Below, in pieces: positions 1 to 11,336 of a stretch of 64,000 nucleotides of DNA. The stretch spans positions 930,001 through 994,000 of the forward strand of contig RCSZ01000014.1 in the NCBI GenBank assembly GCA_014898425.1, read 5' to 3'. Position 1 is the first letter of the stretch. Every line of letters begins with the position of its first letter. This stretch comes from Botryotinia globosa (Eukaryota > Ascomycota > Leotiomycetes > Helotiales > Sclerotiniaceae). The notes beneath the pieces are model-generated. The model was not told the DNA's origin, did not search any database, and saw only the letters and a program-made list of their open reading frames with translations. The position numbers were made by a program, and so were the translations under genes.

Positions 1-513
1 TTTCTTTTTCTTGGTTCACATGAGGGAAATGTTTTTGTTTGTTTCTGTTAGCTTCTCCTTTCCCCCTCAAGATTATCTATGGATGACGGAAGTTGGGGAG
101 GAATTTTAGTTAGATGAGGTGACGAGGTGATGGTTTACCAGACTTAATGTCATGGTTACTCAGCACATGAAGTCACGACAGACGCATCAAATCAGAAGGT
201 TCAATTCTTCCGAGACCTTGGCATTTAATGATGTACATTGCATATCAAAAGTGATTTGGAGATGCGGGGCACGAGATAAGATGTAGGAAAGAGAGGCTAC
301 CCGTGTTTTCAGTCTTAAATACATTTTTTGGAAGACAATGCTGCTTGGTATTTCCTCTCTTGCACTTCCACATATCGCAGAATCTACAGAGCACAAGTCC
401 CACATTTTTTTTGATGATATACCTAGCTCCGTCATTCCTCGGCGACACTTCCAATGCTATCGATTTTAATACAGATGCTTTCCATAGCCACAGACATAAA
501 TGCAACTAGCCAT
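1..513. other. flank without a recognised gene
   Basis: This is the 3' flank of the 2H-phosphoesterase gene that ends at 514. Short ORFs occur on both strands, but none shows a recognisable domain or splice structure. I see no RNA gene. Confidence 0.5.
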
Positions 514-1350
514 TCAAATACAAGGTACCTCGATCTCTGCCTCCACCTCATACTCCTCATCCCCATTCCCCTTCTTCTTCGCCCCCATCCTACAAATCGC
601 CACTTTCTCAACCCGTACATCGCGCATCCAAGTGAAATCCGCATACCTAGAAATGATATCCCGTGCATCAAACGTGAGACGTGCTTTATGCTTGCCATGA
701 CCCGCGGAACTTCCTCCTGTCCCTCTCCCTCGATTACCACGTGCATTCCCGGTCCCTGTCTCTCTCGTGCTGGCGCTAGAATCCTGACGTACCCCGCGAA
801 CGTAGATTGTATTGACAATCGTAGCGTGCAGCAATAAGCTTCGTCCTTTTTCTTCGGGCAGCATGAACCCGGCGGCTGTGAAGGTGTCTTTGAGGGATTG
901 ACAGAAGGTTTGGAGATGCAAGTGCGGGTCTTGGGGGGAGGTGTAGAGAATGGATGTAGACCAGGGTTGGTGCATTGGGTGGAGGGAGGTGAGTGTTATT
1001 TTGGGGAGCTGGATGTCTTTTATTTCTGTTTTGTGTTTTTCGGCGCCTTCGTTTTCTCTCCTGGGGACGAGTGAAGGGGAGGAGAAGATTCCTTGCAAAA
1101 TGGAAATGGCGCCCTGAATCCGCTCTGTGGTTTCGAGACTCATGACCCCGATGGTGAGATGGAGGGTGGAGAGGGGACGGATGGCATCTTCGGGGATGGG
1201 AACTCGGTTGGGGCATTCGTCGGTTGGGGGCGTGGTGACGTTGTTTTTGAAGGTGCGGAGGGAGTGTTGGAGTTGGGGATGGGAGGAGGGGGTCATGAGG
1301 GGGATGCAGAGGAAATGCGTTAAGCGGGGACGAGGGGGTTTAGGGGGCAT
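514..1350 (-). CDS. AKAP7/ASCC1-like 2H phosphoesterase domain protein
   Basis: Single-exon gene of 278 residues. Two H-x-T motifs are visible: HLT in LSTLHLTIGV near residue 65 and HAT in LLLHATIVNT near residue 177. Such paired motifs form the active site of the 2H (LigT / 2',5'-RNA-ligase-like) fold. The N-terminal stretch (THFLCIPL followed by a Phe-Lys run) and the 'MSLETTERIQGA' helix fit the AKAP7 nuclear-localisation-signal domain, which also occurs in ASCC1. Known members act on 2',3'-cyclic or 2',5'-linked phosphodiesters in RNA; the substrate here is not known. A Gly/Arg-rich insert (about residues 195-215, RGNRGRGTGG) may be disordered or bind RNA. The ATG at 1350 is the first in frame and gives a complete domain. 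The family assignment is fairly safe; the cellular role is open. Confidence 0.75.
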   Translation of the reverse strand: MPPKPPRPRLTHFLCIPLMTPSSHPQLQHSLRTFKNNVTTPPTDECPNRVPIPEDAIRPLSTLHLTIGVMSLETTERIQGAISILQGIFSSPSLVPRRENEGAEKHKTEIKDIQLPKITLTSLHPMHQPWSTSILYTSPQDPHLHLQTFCQSLKDTFTAAGFMLPEEKGRSLLLHATIVNTIYVRGVRQDSSASTRETGTGNARGNRGRGTGGSSAGHGKHKARLTFDARDIISRYADFTWMRDVRVEKVAICRMGAKKKGNGDEEYEVEAEIEVPCI

Positions 1351-2652
1351 GATTTATTTATTTTGAGGGTCTCTTCTTTTTTGGCGAAGTAGATGATGAG
1401 GAGAGGGGAGGCGAGGCGAGGCGAGGCGAAGGGGAGGGAGGGTTTAGATTCTTCTAGACACGTCCAAGTAATCAATAAGTGTAGTGTGATGGGAATGGGA
1501 ATTAGAAAATTGGATTCCCAAGATGTTGATTATAGAGAAATCTTGGGATTGGATCGCTTTTGATGTAGTATTTGTATAAGGTTATGTGTGTAACAGACCT
1601 ATGATCGCAACCGCACAATCTGAATTTAACGTCAAAATCTTGTCTTTGAACATCTACGATAATCTCTTTCATAATGGTTTAGAAAAAGCATTGAAATAGT
1701 TAGAAAGTCACTCTTCCCCTGCCTCAGAATGTGCAGAATATAGGTCTATACTTTGGAGCTCTTGCTTGTTATTTACATACTAGGTAGGTAGATATATACA
1801 TAGGTGGGTAACCCATATATACTCAATAATCAAGATCCCGTTATCAATTCATCCACACCCATCACCACCCACTACAAACAAAACTTACTCACACTTACAC
1901 TGCAGATCTCCCGTCAACCCCTCACTCATCACCTACATCTACCCCATCCATCCATCTATCCATCCATCCATTCCTCATCGCATCTCACTCATACTTCCAG
2001 GCAGCAGAATAAGAACCTCTCATCTTCCTTCGTTTGATCAATCTGAATGAATTCTCTCCACCACATGAATATTCATTTGTTTCCCTTTGCTCCGTGGGTA
2101 AGGTAGGGAGGAGGATTCATTTCGTTTCGGGATTTCCTTTTTGTTTGTTTGTTTGTTTCATTTTTCGTGGGTTTGCTTTTTCGGAATAGGTTCTTCTTCT
2201 TCTTCTTCTTCTTTTCAGAAAGAGATTATTATATTTGATTTTATCGAGGATTGTTGAGAAGCAAAGGGTATTTGGGTTTGAGTTGTTCTTTACCTATTTA
2301 TCTACCTACTCACCAGGTATCTAATCCTCAATATGCCCTCTTCATCTCTATCTCATCTTTTGCGAATGTACTAGTTTTCTGTGAAGAGGGAAAGATTGAA
2401 AAATCCCACTTACGCGATACACGGAGCTACCTACCTTTTTTCACCATCTCAGCTCTCACACCGGCAGGCATCCATCTAGCTACGGATCTAGATATCTGAT
2501 AGAAACTCCATCCGAAATTTACGGTATTTGTATAACACTGTACATGTCCACGAGGTACACCAAGTCTCGTTCATCGATTCCCATTTACCCATCTATCCAT
2601 TCATTCATCTATAAAAGGAGGATTCTATCCTCCCCAGCAGCAACCCGCCAAA
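1351..2652. promoter_or_regulatory. shared 5' region of two divergent genes
   Basis: This 1.3-kb gap lies between the divergent starts at 1350 and 2653. It contains low-complexity runs: GAGGC repeats near 1410-1430, CCAT repeats at about 1940-1972 and a TTC run near 2190-2215. A TATA-like 'ctataaaagg' sits at about 2611-2620, close to the downstream ATG at 2653. No ORF in it is convincing. Confidence 0.5.
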
Positions 2653-4429
2653 ATGAGCGCTAGAGAAAAGAAACACGCGCCGAAGTCCTCATCTTCTCGA
2701 ATCGATCTTGCGCATTCGCTTGCGCATCGCACTGCATCCACTTCCTTCCCTATCTCTGGATCTGGATCTGGATCCAGGTCTACAAATACAAACTCGCAAG
2801 GCGGAGATTACGATTCCCTCCCCAGTACTTCTGCAACATTGCAATCGCAATCGCAATCTTCCTTGGCGGGAATAACCGCACCACCACGCGTTCGACTCTC
2901 GCACCCTAATCTGCAATCGACCATTCATTCAGCCGCCGACCCCCAAAGAAGTAACAGCCCCATCCCAACCACCCGTTTCCATCCACATTCTCGATCACGC
3001 TCATGCTCACGCTCCAACACACCCTCTCCCCCTTCCTACGAACCTTACCACGAAGAAGACTATTCCCCCCATCCCCACTCCTCCACCTCCGACGAAGAGT
3101 CAGAGTCAGAGTCAGAAGAAGAACCCCTCCCTCCAGACTCCCAAATCCACAATCTAACAACCACACTCCTCCACACGCGCGAAACCCTCCACCTTCTACA
3201 AACGGCGCATTCTACCCTGCACACCAATTACCTAGCCACCGATTCCCAGTTGCGCCTCCTCCGATCCGCGCATGCGAATTGTCCCAGTGCGGCCGAGGTG
3301 CAGAGTCGTGTGGGAGCATTGATGTTGGATCGGGATGCGTTTCGCGAAGCGTATAATGATACGATGGGAGAGATGAGGCGGAAAGATGAGGAGATTATGG
3401 CGTTGAGGGGTCAGGTGAGGGGATTGAAGGAGTGGGTGAGTAGTAGTGGACGGGGTGGGGTAGGAGGGGAACAGGTTACGGATGAGGTGGTTGCGGAGAA
3501 GATGCAGTGGATCGGAAATGCGTTGCAGAATTGGGTGATATCGAATTTCAGGAGGGGAAGAATTGGTACGTTTGGAGCTTTATTTTGACACGGTTATGAT
3601 GGGAGAAATTTCTGAGCGCATGTTGAGCAGGAAAATGTGTGAATATTGTACTTCTATTGGCAATGTGGTAAAGTAACGTGTTAAACTAAGCTGACTTGTA
3701 ACAGATTTAGAAAAGGCTTCAAATGAAGTACGGCAACAGTTGGAGCATTGGGTTCCCATGTATCAGCATCTAGCAACATCATCTAAAATCAACTTCACAC
3801 AATCCCTTGTATCAAGTATATTAGTATTTGACATCTTCCAAGCATATTTTGTCGGTCTCCCAGAGCAGCAGGCCATGGAAATTGCGAGAACAGAAATGAC
3901 TTTGGGTTCTTATGGTGAGAAAAACCATCTGATTGTTAGTCGAAGTGTGAAGAACTGATCGGAATGTAAAGGTCCTGAAGATGCGATGAACCAATGGCGA
4001 TCTACGACGCTCGGGATTTTGTTGAAAGAAGCTCCTGAAAAGCTTAAATCGGAGACCACCACTGTTGTCAATACCGTTGTTGCGCAACTCAATAGTTTGC
4101 TGGATCCAATATTTGATGTTCAAAGTACTGAAGCTAGAGATCAATCGCTAAAAACCATAATTAATGCCGCTATTGATCTTTCACGATTACTGCGAGTTCA
4201 AAAGGCAGTCTTTAGTATAATGATGCCCATAATTGAGGAACATCAACAAACGATGTTTGACGAGGAGAGAATGGAAGATATTGGGGGAGAGGATGAAGAT
4301 ACCTTGAACGAGCGAGAAATTAGCTGCGTGACGTTTCCTGGAATCATGAAAGCAGGGGATGAAAACGGGGAACGAAACCATTTGGTGAATGTTGTTGCGA
4401 AGATGAAGGTGCTTTGCGCTCCTGATTGA
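2653..4429 (+). CDS. conserved-looking fungal protein with Ser-rich N-terminus and coiled coil, function unknown
   Basis: I propose three exons: 2653-3565, 3705-3914 and 3972-4429 (526 residues). Both introns have GT..AG ends and branch-like CTGAC or CTGAT just upstream of the acceptor, and the reading frame stays open through both joins. Residues 1-150 are rich in Ser, Pro and Arg (SGSGSGS, SRSRSCSRS) with an acidic tract (SESESESEEEP), typical of disordered regions. Residues about 165-265 form heptad-like helix (THTLL..TRETLHLLQTAHSTLHTNYLATDSQLRLL), likely coiled coil. The C-terminal 250 residues are helical, with no motif I can name. I do not recognise the family. The first ATG of the frame directly follows a TATA-like box. 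Confidence 0.7.
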
Positions 4430-6684
4430 TGGCCAAGGGAAAAAGTCACATCTTCATGACCGATTACATATGAAAAGATAACCACGGAAGAGGGTGGAGA
4501 ACTAATCTCTGCTACGCCGCCATGTGACTCATGTCATCATGCAATGGGCATGGAAAGTCTTGAGTGATAGGTTGGGCTATATCTCCAGATTATAATCCAA
4601 CAGATATATTGGAAGAGTTGTGACAATTCCAGCAAACAAACATGCATACATGTGCATGTATACGTGTACCCAATATAGGATCATGCATGATACCAGATAC
4701 CGTGATTAACCGTCGACTTCACATGCAACCAAGTAATAATTCCAATTTCCATCATAGCTCGAGTCTGAAAGCGGGGTCATTGAGGCTCTGTTGCTCACTA
4801 AGCAACCTGTATCCTTCAAAATCATTGGTAAGTGCGGGGTTAAGGAACGAGCCATGCGAGGATAACCAATTCTCAATGTATCCATATGCTTGGAAGTTAC
4901 CCACAACTGTACATATGGCGTATGTGTTTGCGTCAATGTTTTAGATTTATGATTGACGATAGCCTTGATACCAAATTTGTGTTCTTCCCGAGCAGTGCTC
5001 CGGGTCATCAATTTGGCTGCTATCGTTGTCTCTTAAGACCCAAATCAAGAGATTGCAGCACGCACTGCAGATGTCGTATGCTGCCTCGAAAAGCAGTGCA
5101 ATGGAAATAAATCTTGGCGATAACGTACGAACTCTATACGAGTTCATATATCGATGGTGTCAAGGAAGTCATGTCACAACAGAATCCTCTTGTATTTGGA
5201 GCAAAGGTAGAGCCGGCGACCATGTTAGCATTAGACAGAACTCCTTAAACTCGGTTGGCTTTAATGATAGGCAAACGACTGGCGTATGGAATAGATGCCG
5301 CTTGATTGTGAGTCAAAAGCCATGCTCGGTTGACCGAGTATACATAAACATCGAATAGGAATGTTGAGAATGTGCTGCCGTAGCTCGTTTGAATGGGTCG
5401 TGGTCTGATGATCCCGCATCTCCAGGAAATAATTTTCCCTCACCTCCTCATCAGCATGGTTTTCATATCAGTTATGCCCATTTCATAGTATGAATGCGCA
5501 ATCAAGAAGCGGTGTGGGGTCGTGTGGGTGGAATGGTCGATAGCTATCGTGGAACCCTTTTTCAAGAACCACTTGATTTGTAGCATGGCCGGGTAGCTAC
5601 ACGCAGCAAATGCAAGAGCAATGCGTTGCATGCCATCGCATCACATCGCTCCAGTAATTCAAATTCGCATGATCCATTTGTTTGGGTGAGAGTTCGAAGT
5701 ATGTATGCATACGCTTTTGCTTACAGGATCGATGTGTAACAATCCCAAGATCCATGTTATCCTTGGATGGGAGCGTGGGATGTGGGATGTGGGATGCGGG
5801 TGTGTTGTAGCTTTAAGGGCCGATGAAACCTTTGCTCGCAAAGTGACGAATAGGTGATGGTTCTGCTGGAGAACGATTTGTTTTCTGTCCGTAAGAGGAT
5901 GTAGAAGAAAAGAAGCGATGCAAGAAATTTCGGAAAGAGAGAAATGCCCCGAAGGAAGTCCATGAAGTTTGAGCCTCCATGCTAGAGAGACATGTAAGTG
6001 GGTGGGATCAGGACTTCGACTTGCTTCTTTAATAACGTGTCTCCCCTCCGCCATCAATTTGCTGTGGTCAACGACTGAAACAAATATCGACGTCCATTGT
6101 TGTTGATTATTTTTCGTAAAAGACCAGCAGCCGTTTGTTGCACCAAAACCTGGGGAAGGGAACCGGAACCGGAACCACCTCATAATACTTTCACGCCACT
6201 CATAGCATAGCCACTTGCAGGTGGTTAGAGCTTCCCGTCTTCCGAGCTAGCTGGAGGTTGTCAAAGTCAATTCCCAACATTTCCCCGCAAATATCGCGAA
6301 ACATTATCAATCCCTAGCATAATTATCTAAAAGCGATAACTACCACTCAAAATACCCAAACTTCAGTTCAAACTACCGGTTCCAGGTCAGTACATGTTGA
6401 ATTTGTATATGGATCTGAAAAGCTACCCGACTCCCATGACCTTTATTTCTCGTCGTTTTCATCGTCTTCAGTCCTCGATACTGACATTCGTCATGTAATT
6501 TAGGGGTTCGTTCGTTTGTTTCCAGTGATCAACAAGCCTGTTCTTATCTTATCGACGCTCCACCTTTCCCTTCACTGTCAACCTTATCCATCAAATCCAT
6601 CATTTGTCTTGAAGAACCTTGATCATTATCATCAAAGTGAGCAGTTGCAAAGGTTACTTCTTGACCTGCAAACCTTGATATAAG
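4430..6684. other. gene-poor interval and 5' region of the C2H2-like gene
   Basis: Several 60-174-codon ORFs occur here. None shows a domain, and none joins others through plausible introns. The largest (5659-6183, minus strand) is rich in low-complexity His/Pro/Ser. A short 'gggatgt' tandem occurs near 5775-5810. The last 300 bases are the likely leader of the gene starting at 6685. Confidence 0.45.
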
Positions 6685-7539
6685 ATGGCAACTTACGATG
6701 CTGCACCCATTGACCGCTACCTCAATGACTCCGAAGATCCTTTCGCAGGTCTCCTCTCAAGTAAACATCGTCTTCCCCGACAATTCGCAAGTGAAGCGTA
6801 CGATGCCTCAACATGCTCAACTATCAGCCAAGATTCCACATCAACCGTATCGCCCTATAGCGAGAACGACGAAAGTGTTTTCAGCATGCAGTCTCGAGGG
6901 TCATACACAACAGCTACCAGTCGACAATCCATTCAATCCAATCCTGTAGCTGGATGGAACCTCCCAATACCTCAAATCTCCCAAATCAACACTGCCATCG
7001 TCCTTCCATGCGAATTCATATCGATAAATTGTGGAGTAACATTCCGTTCAGATGATTTCGAAAACTGGCTTGCGCATAGTCTAACGCATTTCAAAACCCT
7101 TCCTCCTCCATCGAGATGCTTGTGCCTTTTCTGTGATGAAGAATTCGAAGACACCAACGATTCGCATAGTAATTGGCGAGATAGAATGATGCATAGTCGT
7201 GATCATTTCCTTGATGGAAAAACAAACATTCGACCAGACTTCCTAGTAATAGAATATTTGCGGAGAAATAATCTGATGGATGAAGCGGATTACATTTTGG
7301 CTGTACAATATACCGAACGTCCATCAGTACCGAGTCTCGTACGGAAAGGATTTGAGACGCCTGAATCAATACTCAAGCGGGATAGAGAGTCCAAAGTTCC
7401 ATGCGATCTGCAGAAGGAAGAGCGACATCGCAAACGTTCGGGCTATGCACTCAAAGGGAAAGAAAGACAGAGCTCAACTTTTCCAAGGAAGCATATGCCA
7501 GTAGCGATCGAGCATTCAGAATACAATCGAATTCTCTAG
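6685..7539 (+). CDS. C2H2-like zinc-finger protein
   Basis: Single-exon gene of 284 residues. The N-terminal 95 residues are Ser/Thr-rich and probably disordered. Two Cys/His modules follow: the first at about residues 109-134 (LPCEF..NC..F followed by LAHSLTHF) and the second at about 143-172 (CLCLFCDEEF followed by MMHSRDHF). Their C-x(n)-C and H-x(n)-H spacing resembles degenerate C2H2 fingers found in many fungal proteins of unknown role. The C-terminus is basic (ERHRKRSGYALKGKERQ), which could be a nuclear localisation signal. Whether it binds DNA is not shown. The start ATG at 6685 has a good context and opens the whole frame. Confidence 0.7.
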   Translation: MATYDAAPIDRYLNDSEDPFAGLLSSKHRLPRQFASEAYDASTCSTISQDSTSTVSPYSENDESVFSMQSRGSYTTATSRQSIQSNPVAGWNLPIPQISQINTAIVLPCEFISINCGVTFRSDDFENWLAHSLTHFKTLPPPSRCLCLFCDEEFEDTNDSHSNWRDRMMHSRDHFLDGKTNIRPDFLVIEYLRRNNLMDEADYILAVQYTERPSVPSLVRKGFETPESILKRDRESKVPCDLQKEERHRKRSGYALKGKERQSSTFPRKHMPVAIEHSEYNRIL

Positions 7540-10300
7540 CTTTCTACACATACGCAAAGGACTGTCCTTCCAATCCCGAGAGAATATTTGGGAACCTATG
7601 CGTCTTTATATCTGCAAACCCGAACGATCTGTGGCTGTGCGGAGGGCGAATTTTGCCACTTATCTCTCCAGTTGTTTTGAGCTCTTCGTACTTTGTGTAC
7701 TTTGTGTTTACTTTGTGTTTTTTAAATGTTCTCTCACAGAATGATTGAATTTATATGCGGGTTCCCTTTTTGATGCAGGAACACACGCGCTCACCGTTCG
7801 CCTCCTCGACAGGGCGTATCTGCTCGTTGCCTAAGCACGGTAACCTTGACCCAATAGGACACCGAGTGGGACCAACCAATGATCTTTTTTGCTTGCGCAG
7901 CGCTGGGTGTTATCGGGAGTTTTGTTTTGTCCCTTTTGAGATTTTCAAATTTCGCGATGCTGGATCATGGTCGAAACGAAAAGTCTCTTGAACGACTTCT
8001 ATACCCAAATATGTTTCATTCTGGTTTCTCTTCTTTCTTTGTTCCTAGGGGGTGCATATGTTTATATGCTATACGTTTTGGATTATGATGATGAACAACA
8101 CTTCTCATGAGTTATGTTGATGTCGTTATGAATAAATAGTATTTCACCAGCAATTTTGGTCTCTTGTCAATCGTGCATATATTTGTGGGGGTTCGCTAAG
8201 CATTCTTCGGTGTCTATAAATGGCAAGGTATTCTCAGGGAAATAGTTCGATCGGATGTCATCTTGTCATCCTTCTAGGCAGATGAATGAGATATATTTAA
8301 GGCTGTCCAGGAAGTCGTGCATTCCGATATCCTGTATCGCAGCCGCTCAAAATCATACCTACGTGTTGGGATAAATTAGATCGTTAGATAACCATGCATG
8401 GGAAAAAATTTGGAAGCTTATGTTGTAGGGCGAACAGCGACAGCCTTACATACTGTATTAGCGGTAGAGCCCTTGTCATCATGCCACCCGATGTAGACAT
8501 TTTGAAGCCATCCTAACCTCCCAAATTATGGCCTTTCCAGCCATACTTAACTTACAAATGATGATAGTGCTGAGTGATATCGTGTCTGCAAATTATCAGA
8601 GCTTTGTATTCTTATTTTCACAAAATACAACGGGCTGGCTTTTTTGCCCGAGCCTAGCCTACTTATCCAGGGTTTCAACCCGGCCACGCATTTAACCTTA
8701 TGCACAGACTTCACACGTCAGACCTTCTAGAAGTATGCACATTAATCTTCTAAATTTTCGTTGCGGTACCTTTCATCATGTAGTGTAACATGAGATTCTC
8801 TTCCAATCATACTTTGTATCTTGACGATAGGGTTCTAAGTGTGTGTGGAGAATAATACACAGCCTCATTCGTTTGTATGGACTTCGCGTTCGGTGAGCTA
8901 ATCAAGGGGGCGGAGGGGGGCGAAATTTAGTGAAGCGAATAATGATCTGATGGGTTTGGATGGATTGCGTTTCTTGTTGTTGTTTACCTTGAAATAGTTG
9001 ATTGGATACATAAATCTGTCTTCTAGTGATTGCTATTATGGACTGTAGTGTTTATGAAAAGATTCTCGTGTCTCGGAATGCGGTAACGAGGCGAGTGGAT
9101 TGAGAAATTGAAGAGTGTTCAAAGAATAATATATGTGTTCTATGACAATACTCTTCAAAACCATTGAGCATTATATTTATCAATTCTTGTAGCTGTCGAT
9201 TTGGTGTATCTTTGTATAATATCAGCTCGAGTAGTGTAATATCTACAGAGAAGAGAGATAGTCGATGTGATATTCTGTGAAGTATCTGGTATGCTGGGAA
9301 TGATTGAGATGTATCATGTATGGGCTATTACTACACAGGACAGGATTAAATCTCGTAGTCTGTAGCGAGAAGCGAGAGGGGAAGGGTTGCTTGGTGTTTT
9401 AGTTGGATGTTGGAGATTGTCTAAACTTCGTCTCTCTTCTCTTCTGTCTCTCCGCTACAATTGCTTGCTCTGCATCTTCGACGATAGGTGCCACAAATAT
9501 CCATTGCCGTTCCAAATCTCGAAACTCCCGTTTCTGAGAGAATATATAACATTCTCTTCTTCCACTCCTTAATATAATATCGCGAATATCAAATACCACA
9601 ACAACCCTATAATCGATATTAACATCTTGCATGACCAACCTTTTCGTTTTCAATTCTCATGCGAATTAGCGACACCATTGATATCATCATCGCTTCTTGT
9701 AATGTTTACTTTAGTCGCCTCCATCATGTTGTGCTCCATCCTAAAGTCTATTCTGTTTCCTCGGATCTATATCGCTACAGGGTTTCGCACTATTACTGTA
9801 CTGGCTGGCGAACTGGCGGCTGGCGAGCTGGCAAACTCGACAATCCGATACTTAAGCCACGTACGTGGTACTCTGTATTTTAGAATTGATTTTGGATTAT
9901 TCGCATCTGAGTCGAAAGCGCTGAATGAGCTGCGCAAAAGTCTATTGTATGAGTGGGGTTCTCTCTTAAGGTATAGGCTTACTGGAATGTATCAATCTAT
10001 GTAAGGTCCCTCTTCGATTTCATGGTGAGGTTTCTCTGTTCGGCAAATCTCATTGCAGGGTTAGCTCGGTATGGAGTGTTTGAAGATACTCCGTGGTTAG
10101 GAAGTTTGTGACATGAATATCGATTTTTATGTGCATAAGAATATCCCGCATTTCTCTGGGTTATAACGATACACCTTTTCTTCAACAATCCCATCACATA
10201 TAAAATACATGAACAGTCTATCTGTTCACCAAAATCCTCCAAAACCCATATCCAGCTTGGAATAACGGAATATATAATTACACATCTCTGACTTTCTGTC
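7540..10300. other. intergenic, no gene seen
   Basis: A long stretch with scattered short ORFs of no recognisable content. The 125-codon ORF at 9627-10004 is hydrophobic at its start, but it lacks any family signature and sits in AT-rich DNA. A short imperfect tandem (ctggctggcgaactggcggctg) occurs near 9801-9830. Confidence 0.45.
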
Positions 10301-10419
10301 ACATACGACCATAGACTGAGGAGAATTGGGCATCCCGTCCGCTCTGCCATACACAAGCCTCAGATCGGTAGATTAGTAGTTGGGTGGGTGACCACCAGCG
10401 AATCCCTACTGTTGTATGT
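10301..10419 (+). rRNA. 5S ribosomal RNA
   Basis: The 119-base segment starts with ACATACGACCATAG and ends with GTTGTATGT, so the two ends pair as helix I of 5S rRNA. The internal sequences GATCCC-like 'GGGCATCCCGTCCGCTC', 'AGATTAGTAGTTGGGTGGG' and 'TGACCACCAGCGAATCCC' are the conserved box A, intermediate element and box C (internal Pol III promoter) of ascomycete 5S genes. A T-run starting inside the end (10418 onward) is a Pol III terminator. An AT-rich 'tatataatta' lies about 30 bases upstream. It stands alone between protein genes, as dispersed 5S genes do in Pezizomycotina. Confidence 0.95.
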
Positions 10420-11336
10420 TTTTTGGATTTACTTTTTGGTGCTTCTGGACTGGGTGGTAGACTGGAAGAAACGTGGTTGGCGAGGCGAGAACTCTTCAGC
10501 GATTCAAAGGCGATGGAGGAAAGACGTGGAAAGATGAATTTGGGTGCAATGAGCAGGACTGTTAATGCTCATGTTTTTGGAAATTGTGTTCTAGTAGATA
10601 GGTAGGATGGAGGGCGACGAGGAGGTAAGAGCGTGTTTTGATGCTACAACCGAATTGTTGAGAATTTTCAAAGTTTACAAATTAAACACATATTATTCCA
10701 TCATGCCTCAAGCCAGTGCTCCTAGTGTTGTCGCTCGTATTCCATGCATTGTTTCGTATAGTGGATGTATCGATTTTTTTGATAATATTTACATAGATAA
10801 TGTCGATCTACATATCACCAATGATACCTGTTCAATACTACTTCGATGTTGAATACCACTAGAAATTACTGGAATACAGGAATTCAATCTGGAACGAGCA
10901 TTCCTAGTCCATTTCGCTATAAAAACAAGAAATTTTAGAATATACTGAAAATTTCCCAATCCAATTCAAAGTAAAAATGAGCATTTCAAACCGAACTCCC
11001 AATTGCCCACATATTTCTAATGAGATTTTATATATTAAAAATAATCATTCTTTACATCTACGAACTATTATGTTAAAAAGGCTTAATAGGAGCCACCTTT
11101 ATACCACAGTACCTATCCTAGGACAAACCCTGCCTCAAACTTGACATGTTTCCAGGGTGCTTTCCAAGATATGACGGATGACTATGATAGCATTATTATC
11201 ACACGGTAGAGAAGTTTTGTTCAAGAAAGCGCCTGCTGATTTATCCTGCAAAGCGTCTAGTATCAAAGAAGGCGCCAAATGCAATCTATAATCGTCTTCC
11301 ATTAGCTCCCCAATAGCGAATCATGTAAGTGTCTAA
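10420..11336. other. intergenic, no gene seen
   Basis: AT-rich spacer between the 5S gene and the 3' end of the folylpolyglutamate synthase gene. Small ORFs here (10384-10605 overlaps the 5S gene; 10607-10852) have no recognisable features. Confidence 0.45.

Noticed and set aside
454..837. Plus-strand ORFs antisense to the first gene
   Set aside because: Shadow of the 2H-phosphoesterase gene.
5659..6183. 174-codon minus-strand ORF
   Set aside because: No domain, low-complexity composition, no splice partners.
9627..10004. 125-codon ORF with hydrophobic start
   Set aside because: No family signature or supporting structure.
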